From: Candidatus Thorarchaeota archaeon
GTDB taxonomy: Archaea; Asgardarchaeota; Thorarchaeia; Thorarchaeales; Thorarchaeaceae
NCBI GenBank assembly: GCA_013388835.1
Contig: JACAEL010000022.1
Span: 1-42,676, forward strand
Reading direction: 5' to 3'
DNA: 42,676 nt
Part shown: positions 36,872 through 42,676 of the stretch, piece after piece
How positions within the stretch are numbered: the stretch's first letter is position 1
Layout: every line of letters begins with the position of its first letter
Position numbers and translations under genes: made by a program
The notes under the pieces: generated by a model
Databases searched by the model: none
What the model was told of the DNA's origin: nothing
What the model saw: the letters and a program-made list of their open reading frames with translations, nothing else

Positions 36872-37090
36872 ATGTCTGTCAGAGTTTGTAACCTCGAACG
36901 CAATAAGAGCCGCTGTAGATGCACGTATCCAGAGTGCTCACGTCAGGGGATCTGCTGTGAATGCCTTCACTATCACTGGCAATACCGAGAACTCCCCGGT
37001 TGCCTCTTTCCCCCGGATGTAGAGAAGGCATACGACAGGTCTCTTGAGAACTTCATTAGAGTCTGGAGCAAGGAACTCAAGAGGAGTTAG
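36872..37090 (+). CDS. DUF6485-like cysteine-rich small protein
   Basis: 72 residues with seven cysteines, in the pattern CNLERNKSRCRCTYPECSRQG followed by CCECLHYHWQYRELPGCLFP and a helical end AYDRSLENFIRVWSKEL. This matches small archaeal and bacterial proteins of the DUF6485 type, which probably bind zinc or an iron-sulfur cluster. The function of the family is not known to me. Stands alone before tRNA-Arg(UCG). Confidence 0.75.
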   Translation: MSVRVCNLERNKSRCRCTYPECSRQGICCECLHYHWQYRELPGCLFPPDVEKAYDRSLENFIRVWSKELKRS

Positions 37091-37151
37091 GATTTGGCAT
37101 CTACTGCTTCAGGAAGAGTCGCTCATTTCGGAGTGTATTCGACAGAAAGGA

Positions 37152-37159
37152 CTTAAAGG
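37152..37159 (+). promoter_or_regulatory. TATA box of tRNA-Arg(UCG)
   Basis: CTTAAAGG 24-31 nt upstream of the tRNA 5' end, the canonical archaeal spacing. Confidence 0.6.
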
Positions 37160-37182
37160 TCAACCAGTGTCAAGGATGATGT

Positions 37183-37291
37183 GGGCGCGTAGTCTAGTCA
37201 GGGTTCAGAGCAGTTTGCTGCTCTGAAGTACAGATAGGGCGCCAGCCTTCGGAGTTGGATGTCCCAGGTTCAAATCCTGGCGCGCCCGCCA
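37183..37291 (+). tRNA. tRNA-Arg(UCG) with a D-loop intron
   Basis: Acceptor GGGCGCG pairs with CGCGCCC, then G73 and encoded CCA (37289-37291). Anticodon stem CCAGC/GTTGG, loop CTTCGGA, anticodon TCG at 37249-37251. T-stem CCAGG/CCTGG with loop TTCAAAT is intact. The D-loop is interrupted by 31 nt (37203-37233) after G18-G19. The insert is almost entirely a perfect 10-bp hairpin (TTCAGAGCAG/CTGCTCTGAA, loop TTTG). Bulges GGG and AGA flank it, but the central helix has only two good pairs, so the BHB is relaxed. Removal leaves 78 nt. Confidence 0.9.
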
Positions 37292-37341
37292 CTTCCTTCT
37301 GGCACGCCCTCGGCACATGGTGTCGTCCAGCAACCAGCATA

Positions 37342-38403
37342 CTAGAACACATGTTCTGTGGCCGGTTGCTTACCGAAGAGCTTGGCCATGCGGTGCCTGT
37401 TGGGTTTTCGAATCACACCACGGTCAGTGATGATAGCGGTAATCAGCTCAGGAGGAGTGATGTCGAACGCAGGATTGTACACCTTTGCAGTAGGGACTGT
37501 GATGTATTGACCGTTGATGATTCGGACCTCATCTGGGGAACGTTCTTCAATCTGGACATCCCTAGAATCGGTCACCATGTCAACTGTGGACGTGGGAGCA
37601 GCGACGTAGAATGGTATCTGATGGTACTTCGCACATATGGCCATCGTATAGGTACCAATCTTGTTAGTGACATGTCCGGTCTTGAGTATCCGGTCGGCGC
37701 CGACAACACAACAGCTCACTTGTCCCTCTCTGAAGACAGTACCAATCATACCATCGGTAATGAGTGTAACATCGATTCCATCCTCCATCAGCTCAAACAC
37801 TGTGAGACGGGCACCCTGTTGCCTCGGGCGAGTTTCGGCAGCAAAAACATGTATGTCACCATTGTACCGCTCGTGTGCCACTCGAATTACAGCACCAACA
37901 GTACCAATGTTCACAGTGGCCAGAGAGCCGGCGTTGCAAATGGTCTGTATTGTGGAACCCGGACCTATGAGGGGAAGCGCATACTCACCTATGGAACGAC
38001 ACATCCGGACATCTTCTTCAGCAATCTCCTTTGCCTCTTCGACAAGACGCCGGACTATCGCAGATACTGTTCCTTCAGACTTCATCGCGACGGAGAGCAT
38101 ACGAGATGTGGCCCATGTGAGATTCACAGCAGTAGGTCGCACATTTATGGTCTTGGCGGCCTGCTCCAGAAAGCCTATGAGTTCGTCCTTGGTCTTGGCG
38201 CGACTCTCGATTGCAGCGAGTGCCATAGCCATGCCTGCAGCGGCACCAATGGCTGGAGCCCCTCTGATCTCCATCGTACTAATCGCCTGTGCAACTCGTG
38301 CATGGCTTTGCGTCACGATGTGGTCTGTTTGAAGAGGCAGCTTGGTCTGATCAACAAACCGGACTGCGTCCTTGTCGTCCAACCACTCTATTGTCCTAAA
38401 CAC
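37342..38403 (-). CDS. mtnA: MtnA-like methylthioribose-1-phosphate isomerase
   Basis: 353-residue isomerase of the eIF2B-like fold. Family motifs are FRTIEWLDD at the start, MEIRGAPAIG (44-53), CNAGSLATVNIGT, AAETRPRQQGARLTVFEL, GADRILKTGHVTNKIGTY and VYNPAFDITPPELI. MtnA converts methylthioribose-1-P to methylthioribulose-1-P in methionine salvage. In archaea, close relatives act on ribose-1,5-bisphosphate or other aldose-1-phosphates, so the substrate should be taken as probable. Stop TAG. Its start overlaps the end of the protease gene by 16 bp. Confidence 0.9.
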   Translation of the reverse strand: MFRTIEWLDDKDAVRFVDQTKLPLQTDHIVTQSHARVAQAISTMEIRGAPAIGAAAGMAMALAAIESRAKTKDELIGFLEQAAKTINVRPTAVNLTWATSRMLSVAMKSEGTVSAIVRRLVEEAKEIAEEDVRMCRSIGEYALPLIGPGSTIQTICNAGSLATVNIGTVGAVIRVAHERYNGDIHVFAAETRPRQQGARLTVFELMEDGIDVTLITDGMIGTVFREGQVSCCVVGADRILKTGHVTNKIGTYTMAICAKYHQIPFYVAAPTSTVDMVTDSRDVQIEERSPDEVRIINGQYITVPTAKVYNPAFDITPPELITAIITDRGVIRKPNRHRMAKLFGKQPATEHVF

Positions 38404-38942
38404 GTCTTGTCCTCCAGATGATGACTCAGGATGCGTTCTAGAAGCTTAATAAGATTCTCAGCGGCCACTTGTACAGGGGGAGTCAGGCCCTCACCGAACG
38501 CAATGCTCTGAGGCTGAATCCCCAGAAGCACGGTCTTGGCGCCCGTTTCCTGCTCAAGGTACATCATCAATAGCGAGAGAGGCATACCATGGGTACTTAT
38601 CGCCATTCCTCCAATCCGTTCTCGCGTAATCAGCTCTACGTGACCCGGGTGCTTCCTCATATCTGCGGCATCCACCAGAATCACTCGTTCGGCTCCAAAG
38701 TCAGTAAGGGAACTGGTGAATGCCTCTGGTACTGACCCGACGTTTTTCACAAGTGCACACGGGTTGTCAATCCCAAGATGTTCAACAATGAACAGTCCAA
38801 CACCATCATCAGTTCGCAAGTCGTTTCCTATGCCTAGAACCGCAACTCTCGTGGCTTCGTCTAGGAAAGCAGACAATGTGGCTTCTATCGAGTCTGGGCA
38901 CATATCTCTCGCATCACAGGGATACGTCGAAGGGTTTTTCAC
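38388..38942 (-). CDS. Hydrogenase maturation protease (HycI/HyaD family)
   Basis: 184-residue aspartic-type endopeptidase that trims the C-terminus of [NiFe]-hydrogenase large subunits after nickel insertion. The conserved VLGIGNDLRTDDGVG (35-49) supplies one metal-binding acidic residue, VILVDAADMRKHPG a second, and ISTHGMPLSLL the histidine. Translation might start at Met14 instead of Met1. No hydrogenase subunit is in the window. Coupled to mtnA by a 16-bp overlap. Confidence 0.88.
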   Translation of the reverse strand: MKNPSTYPCDARDMCPDSIEATLSAFLDEATRVAVLGIGNDLRTDDGVGLFIVEHLGIDNPCALVKNVGSVPEAFTSSLTDFGAERVILVDAADMRKHPGHVELITRERIGGMAISTHGMPLSLLMMYLEQETGAKTVLLGIQPQSIAFGEGLTPPVQVAAENLIKLLERILSHHLEDKTCLGQ

Positions 38943-38979
38943 AATACCGTTCAGACCGCATTGCGTTGGCGATGAGAGA

Positions 38980-39606
38980 TTGTTTGATGAAGATGGCGAA
39001 AGCCCTGAGCAGCCGGACCTAGAAGTACCGGAGGAAGTCGAAGGACAGGAGGAGGAGATAGAGCCTGCTGAAGCAATCTTCGCAGACGGGAAAGGTTACG
39101 TTGGAGCTGATGACGCCGACAGGATATCACAGCAGGGGTTCTATGGTACAAGGACTGACGACGGCAGGCTAGAACTCGAGCCTGTTGAGATTCTTCACCT
39201 CATCGAGAGGAAACGTTTGATTGTAAGGCTACAGAGTGGTGAGCCTTGTTCTGCAAGCACGATTGTCAGTAAACTGCTCAGGGAACAACCGGACTTGTGG
39301 ACAAGGTATCTCGTCTTCAGAGACCTGAGAAGCAGAGGATACGCGGTGCGTCAGGGCTTTGGTGGGGGAATTGGGTTCAGAGTCTATGCTAGGGGAGAGA
39401 AGCCGGGCTCGGCCTCTGCCAACCAACTTGTCTATGTTCTCAAGGAAGGTGATGTAGTGTCCCTACAGGAGCTTGCTACAATTACAGAAACCGCCTCCGC
39501 AGCAAGAAAGAAGCTTGTCTTCGCCCTCGTCGACCAGAACGGTGAAGTCAACTTCTACAGAGTCGCTCAAGTTGTACTCCACAACAGGCAGGGTGATACG
39601 GTTTGA
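38980..39606 (+). CDS. endA: tRNA-splicing endonuclease homologue lacking the catalytic His
   Basis: About 208 residues from a TTG at 38980; the open frame runs on upstream across the protease gene, so the start is uncertain. An acidic stretch of about 35 residues precedes the N-terminal domain. The C-terminal nuclease domain is clear: RYLVFRDLRSRGYAVRQGF, then FRVYARG with the catalytic Tyr, and ARKKLVFALVDQNGEV with the catalytic Lys. The usual His, in an EHxxxLV context after the Tyr, is replaced by GSASANQLV with Ser at that position. Known enzymes need Tyr, His and Lys, so this may be a structural or altered subunit. The TGA overlaps the TTG of the ATPase gene. Confidence 0.85.
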   Translation: MFDEDGESPEQPDLEVPEEVEGQEEEIEPAEAIFADGKGYVGADDADRISQQGFYGTRTDDGRLELEPVEILHLIERKRLIVRLQSGEPCSASTIVSKLLREQPDLWTRYLVFRDLRSRGYAVRQGFGGGIGFRVYARGEKPGSASANQLVYVLKEGDVVSLQELATITETASAARKKLVFALVDQNGEVNFYRVAQVVLHNRQGDTV

Positions 39607-40892
39607 CACACAGATGGAACAATAGCGATGACATTGAAGCATATGAAGAGATCAGGAGGCTGGAGTCATTCTTTGACCCGCACACTATGAGTGTTCATCT
39701 GGTTGAGAACAATCCCCCCAGGGCAAAGAGGGGTGCTCCCGGCGACTGGTCACTTGTAGAACTCTCCAGTCAGCCGCTAAACCGCGAGGAACTGGAGGAA
39801 ATGGCGGAAGCAATCGTTGTCGCAGCCCGCAATGACCGAGGCTCGTTTGTGGAGATTGAGGAGGTGGGTGCATTGGTGGTTCAGTTGAGGAACTACAGGA
39901 TAGCAATCGCGCAACCCCCGTTTGCGGACAAGTTTGAGATTTCTGCAATTCGTCCGATTACCAAGCTCTCCATAGCCGATTATGCCCTGAGTCCGAAGTT
40001 GATGAAACGCCTTGAGAGCAGAGCAGAAGGAATACTAGTATCAGGTTCACCGGGCTCAGGCAAGAGCACTTTTGCGGCCGCTCTTGCAGAGTTCTATAGT
40101 GGACGCGGTAATATTGTAAAGACACTGGAACAACCTCGGGACCTTCAGGTGACAGAGGACATTGTCCAGTACGCACCCATTGATGGCAGCATGGAGAAGG
40201 CGGCAGACATACTTCTGCTTGTGCGTCCGGATTATGTGGTCTATGATGAGCTCAGGAAGGACTCGGACTTTCAAGCATATGCAGACCTGCGTTCTGCAGG
40301 AGTGGGTATGGTGGGCGTTGTTCATGCGGGGTCCTCGATTGATGCGCTCCAAAGGCTCATTCATGGGGGAAGAGTGGAACTGGGTCAGGTGCCTAGCACA
40401 GTCGACACGGTGGTTCATATCGAGGCAGGTAGAGTTGCCAAGGTGGTATCATTGTCGCTCAAAGTGAGGCTACCCACTGGGATGAGTAGTTCACAGAGAG
40501 ACTTGGCCAGACCTGTCATTGAGGTGAGAGACTTCGAGCGCGGATTACTGGAATTTGAGATGTTCACGTTTGGCGGCGAGAAAGTGGTGATGCCTGTACA
40601 CGGGACCGATGTGACAGCAGCAGGAAGAGGCGGGAGGGACCATGAGGCGGGAGCAGCTGCGGGTGAGAGTGTTCAGGTGTCAGTAAGCTACTCGTCCAAG
40701 AGAGTGACACTGTTCGTGGGCAGGAGGTATGCAAGACAACGACTGGATGTCTTCGCAGACGACGTCTATTTGCTTACCACTGTTGTGGGCCGCAATGGGG
40801 AGTCCACGATTCGAACAAAGACCCGTCAAGGCAGCGCTCTGGTTGATGCAATGGAAGAAGGTGCAAAGATTACCGCTCGTGTGGCGGACTGA
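39603..40892 (+). CDS. PilT-family ATPase with KH-like end, lacking the PIN domain (COG1855-like)
   Basis: 429 residues. The COG1855 block starts at once: FDPHTMSVHL, then AKRGAPGDWSLVEL and NYRIAIAQPPFADKFEISAIRP. Walker A GSPGSGKST is near 148-156, followed by LLVRPDYVVYDELRKDSDF and GVGMVGVVHA. The C-terminal 80 residues resemble a single-stranded nucleic-acid-binding KH/TRAM-like module. In most archaeal relatives a PIN nuclease domain of about 140 residues precedes this block; here the protein starts about 25 residues before it, at a TTG overlapping the endA stop (TTGA). A role in RNA processing with the endonuclease is inferred from the coupling. Confidence 0.88.
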   Translation: MTHRWNNSDDIEAYEEIRRLESFFDPHTMSVHLVENNPPRAKRGAPGDWSLVELSSQPLNREELEEMAEAIVVAARNDRGSFVEIEEVGALVVQLRNYRIAIAQPPFADKFEISAIRPITKLSIADYALSPKLMKRLESRAEGILVSGSPGSGKSTFAAALAEFYSGRGNIVKTLEQPRDLQVTEDIVQYAPIDGSMEKAADILLLVRPDYVVYDELRKDSDFQAYADLRSAGVGMVGVVHAGSSIDALQRLIHGGRVELGQVPSTVDTVVHIEAGRVAKVVSLSLKVRLPTGMSSSQRDLARPVIEVRDFERGLLEFEMFTFGGEKVVMPVHGTDVTAAGRGGRDHEAGAAAGESVQVSVSYSSKRVTLFVGRRYARQRLDVFADDVYLLTTVVGRNGESTIRTKTRQGSALVDAMEEGAKITARVAD

Positions 40893-40940
40893 ATCGGCGA
40901 ATATCAGTTGCAGGTTGTGAGTCGTCGGTCCAAACGAGTG

Positions 40941-41100
40941 TGGCGGGCCCGACCAGAGACTCACCCGACGTGGATCTCACGTGATACGGGGTTTGAACTG
41001 GTGGCAACCAACTGACTCCATTGCACTTGGCATTAGGAGGCTGGTGCCCTATGAACACCCTGCAGAGCAAGTCTGATTGACCATGCTAGGCGACGGGCCC
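40941..41100 (-). tRNA. tRNA-Arg(CCU) with three introns
   Basis: Minus strand: acceptor GGGCCCG pairs with CGGGCCC, then G73 and encoded CCA. Anticodon stem CCAGC/GTTGG, loop CTCCTAA, anticodon CCT at 41035-41037. Intron 1 (41053-41080, 28 nt) in the D-loop after G19: central GCAT/GTGT, bulges GGT and TCA. Intron 2 (41014-41033, 20 nt) at 37/38: central CTCC/GGAG, bulges TAA and TCA. Intron 3 (40958-40991, 34 nt) at 59/60 of the T-loop: central TTCA/TGAG, bulges AAC and TCT, outer helix the T-stem ACCAG/CTGGT, inner CCCG/CGGG plus ACGTG/CACGT. Removal of all three leaves 78 nt. All three show a BHB, so this is the strongest multi-intron case. Confidence 0.93.
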
Positions 41101-41428
41101 TTATGCTGAATGGGGGGAGGTGTGTTGTTAAAGATTACGCATTTGAGTGTCAGTCTGCCAACGAGGCAAGACAGTAAGTGTACTTTCGAGTGATGTGGGC
41201 ATATCCGATGACAGACATGTGTTCATCAAGTGTCCTCATGTTGACATCAACGGATACGGAACAACTATCAGGAAAGTGGACTGCCTTGGACATGATTGCG
41301 TGTTGTTGTGCACAACGAGCGATCACAGAGATAGAGGTCGACTCTATACTTCAACTGACCTTAAGGTGGGGAATGACCTCAGTGCCATCTGTTGGGAGTT
41401 GAGGACTCCGTTGTCCCACTCTGTCCAA
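41101..41428. other. Intergenic region between tRNA-Arg(CCU) and rpiA
   Basis: About 330 bp. Apart from the tRNA promoter I see nothing. A plus-strand frame beginning near 41147 runs into the antisense of rpiA and resembles no known protein. Confidence 0.3.
41127..41135 (-). promoter_or_regulatory. TATA box of tRNA-Arg(CCU)
   Basis: Minus-strand ATCTTTAAC 27-35 nt upstream of the tRNA 5' end. Confidence 0.55.
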
Positions 41429-42118
41429 CTAAGAGTGAATGGTCAGAACGCGACAGCCTTCGCTTGTGCCCACATAGACCCGTTCCGCCATACCAACGAA
41501 CAGACCCGTTTCAATAACACCGGGAATCATCTTGAGAGCCTCAGCAACTTCAGCGGGATTGTCAATTGGATTGGGAAACTTGAGGTCCAGAAGGAAGTTA
41601 CCATTATCAGTCACGACGGGACCCAGCTTCCCCTGGGCTTCTCTTAGGATGGGCGTCATGCCCATGGCCTCAACTCTCCGTCGAACGAAGCCGAGAGAGA
41701 ACGGCAACACTTCGATGGGTATGAGGAACCTACTGCCAAGACGATCTACGAGCTTGCTCTCGTCTGCCACAATCACAAGTCGTCTGGAGGCTGCAGCCAC
41801 TATCTTCTCGCGTAGCAGCGCACCTCCACCCCCTTTCGTTAGGTTCAGGGCTCTGTCAATCTCATCTGCGCCGTCTACCGTCATGAGTAGCTCCGGGTTT
41901 TCATCGAGGTTGGCAAGAGGTATGCGGTGAGCAACAGCAAGCTGATATGCCTGGTAGGAACTCGGGACAACGCTGACTGCCACCTCTCCGGAGGCGACGA
42001 GTCGCCCCAGCTCTTTCGCGAAGATTGCCACCGTGGAACCGCTACCCAATCCGATGGGTCCAGACCTAGGCAGCTCCTTGAGGACTCCAAGTGCCGCATT
42101 GACTTTGGCTTCTGCCAT
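41429..42118 (-). CDS. rpiA: Ribose-5-phosphate isomerase A
   Basis: 229-residue isomerase interconverting ribose-5-P and ribulose-5-P, needed to make ribose for nucleotides. Motifs are IGLGSGSTVAIFAKEL (22-37), the VDGADEIDRALNLTKGGGGALLREKIVA block carrying the catalytic acidic residues and phosphate-binding lysines, and VADESKLVDRLG. Length is typical. It stands alone between tRNA-Arg(CCU) and the Gly/Pro-rich gene. Confidence 0.95.
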   Translation of the reverse strand: MAEAKVNAALGVLKELPRSGPIGLGSGSTVAIFAKELGRLVASGEVAVSVVPSSYQAYQLAVAHRIPLANLDENPELLMTVDGADEIDRALNLTKGGGGALLREKIVAAASRRLVIVADESKLVDRLGSRFLIPIEVLPFSLGFVRRRVEAMGMTPILREAQGKLGPVVTDNGNFLLDLKFPNPIDNPAEVAEALKMIPGVIETGLFVGMAERVYVGTSEGCRVLTIHS

Positions 42119-42177
42119 CTAACATCATCACTTTGTTCGTATGATACTACCAAAAAACCTTCTCCAATCAACGATGT

Positions 42178-42297
42178 GTGAATCGACAGATTCGCTGCGG
42201 CATGAAGGCACGTTCTGCCAGACTACGTAAGGTCTCCAGACAACAGACCAAGCTTACTAGGACCGAGAAACTGGAACTCCGAATTCGAAACGTTTGA
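42178..42297 (+). CDS. Possible small basic protein
   Basis: A 39-residue frame from GTG: VNRQIRCGMKARSARLRKV, then SRQQTKLTRTEKLELRIRNV. It is strongly basic with regular Arg/Lys spacing, like a small ribosomal or nucleic-acid-binding peptide, and fills part of an otherwise empty 250-bp gap. No family is recognised and there is no clear ribosome-binding site. Could equally be chance. Confidence 0.2.
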   Translation: MNRQIRCGMKARSARLRKVSRQQTKLTRTEKLELRIRNV

Positions 42298-42368
42298 CAT
42301 CTGCCCGGGCGGAGCATTACGAAGACTAGCGAAGACCACATCTGGTCTATACGGTTGGCGGAGGTAGT

Positions 42369-42676
42369 CTAGTCGCCACTCATCAGCGCTTTTAGCCGCT
42401 CCATCTCTGCGAGCATCTCACTCTGAAGAGAGCTCTTGGGTGCGCCTGAGGATGCAGGTCCGCCGGGACGACCGCCGGGAATGCCCTCGGTGGAAACCAC
42501 ACCGCTAGGACCACCACTGGGACGACCACCACCGGGAGGACCACCGCCGGGAGAACCGCCGCCGGGAGGACCACCGCCGGGAGGACCACCGCCGGGAGGA
42601 CCACCGCCGGGAGGACCACCGCCGGGAGGACCACCGCCGGGAGGACCACCGCCGGGAGGACCACCGCCGGGAGGAC
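42369..42676 (-). CDS. Gly/Pro-repeat protein, 3' part only
   Basis: The window edge cuts this gene; only its last 102 codons are seen. Most of that is a Gly-Gly-Pro-Pro-Gly repeat, then Gly/Pro/Ser-rich linker (PSGVVSTEGIPGGRPGG) and a short amphipathic helix SSLQSEMLAEMERLKALMSGD before the TAG. Such an arrangement, a disordered Gly/Pro linker leading to a short C-terminal helix, suggests a flexible tether whose tip binds a partner. The N-terminal domain, which would define the function, lies outside the window. Confidence 0.7.
   Translation of the reverse strand, partial: PPGGGPPGGGPPGGGPPGGGPPGGGPPGGGPPGGGPPGGGSPGGGPPGGGRPSGGPSGVVSTEGIPGGRPGGPASSGAPKSSLQSEMLAEMERLKALMSGD
42524..42676 (-). 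repeat. 15-bp tandem repeat encoding Gly-Gly-Pro-Pro-Gly
   Basis: About ten copies of a 15-bp unit (minus strand GGTGGTCCTCCCGGC). The copies at the window edge are identical and those nearer the 3' end have diverged, which suggests growth by slippage. The repeat runs off the window. Confidence 0.9.

Noticed and set aside
37255-38421. 388-residue plus-strand ORF
   Set aside because: Begins inside tRNA-Arg and runs antisense to mtnA; composition is that of a shadow frame.
38716-38979. Upstream 88 residues of the endonuclease frame
   Set aside because: This part is antisense to the hydrogenase-type protease and unlike any EndA; the start was set after that gene's 5' end.
41147-41647. 166-residue plus-strand ORF
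   Set aside because: Its second half is antisense to rpiA and the first half matches nothing known; no clear promoter or ribosome-binding site.
42524-42676. CRISPR array
   Set aside because: The repeats are 15 bp, directly adjacent without spacers and in frame with a protein, so they are a coding tandem repeat.

Overview
The window reads as an archaeal chromosome segment, most like the Asgard (Thorarchaeota-type) or TACK side. It has an RNA polymerase operon with an unsplit rpoB and separate A' and A'' genes, archaeal Nop5 and fibrillarin, a 53-residue eS30 gene, an Elp3, and an EF-1A carrying the insertion typical of TACK, Asgard and eukaryotic proteins. tRNA genes have introns bounded by bulge-helix-bulge (BHB) folds. 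The lineage is an inference from gene content; no database was searched.

Layout. 1-9.3 kb: tRNA-Ser, an alpha/beta hydrolase, Elp3, eS30, pyrK-pyrD, the nop5-flpA-DUF61-regulator cluster, rnhB and tRNA-Trp. 9.3-10 kb: a non-coding stretch with a candidate structured RNA and two facing terminators. 10-22.5 kb: a long minus-strand informational block, read in transcription order as tRNA-Lys, rpoB, rpoA1, rpoA2, rpl30e, nusA, rps12, rps7, a Cys/Met-metabolism PLP enzyme and EF-1A. 22.9-30.6 kb: tRNA-Asp, a UbiE-like methyltransferase, DinB, SIS and HEAT-repeat proteins, an SDR, tRNA-Tyr, and a DUF1156-type DNA methylase. 30.6-36.8 kb: an ECF-type vitamin transporter (T, fused A-A, S) with an external phosphoesterase, then an APH-like kinase. 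36.8-42.7 kb: a DUF6485 protein, tRNA-Arg(UCG), mtnA, a hydrogenase-type protease, a tRNA-splicing endonuclease homologue with a PilT-family ATPase, tRNA-Arg(CCU), rpiA, and the 3' end of a Gly/Pro-repeat protein cut by the window edge.

The main unusual theme is RNA processing. Seven tRNA genes can be read and together they carry 14 apparent introns. Five have an insert in the T-loop, three in the D-loop, four at the canonical 37/38 site, and tRNA-Lys has two more in the anticodon stem and variable loop. Removing them restores tRNAs of normal length (74-78 nt, or 87 for Ser). The same window encodes a splicing endonuclease homologue that keeps the catalytic Tyr and Lys but has Ser where the catalytic His should be. 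That would suit a structural or degenerate partner in a heteromeric, broad-specificity enzyme.

The second standout is an in-frame TAG inside rpoA1, exactly at the start of the bridge helix. The reading frame and conserved residues continue unbroken beyond it, although TAG is used as an ordinary stop elsewhere in the window, including at the end of rpoB.
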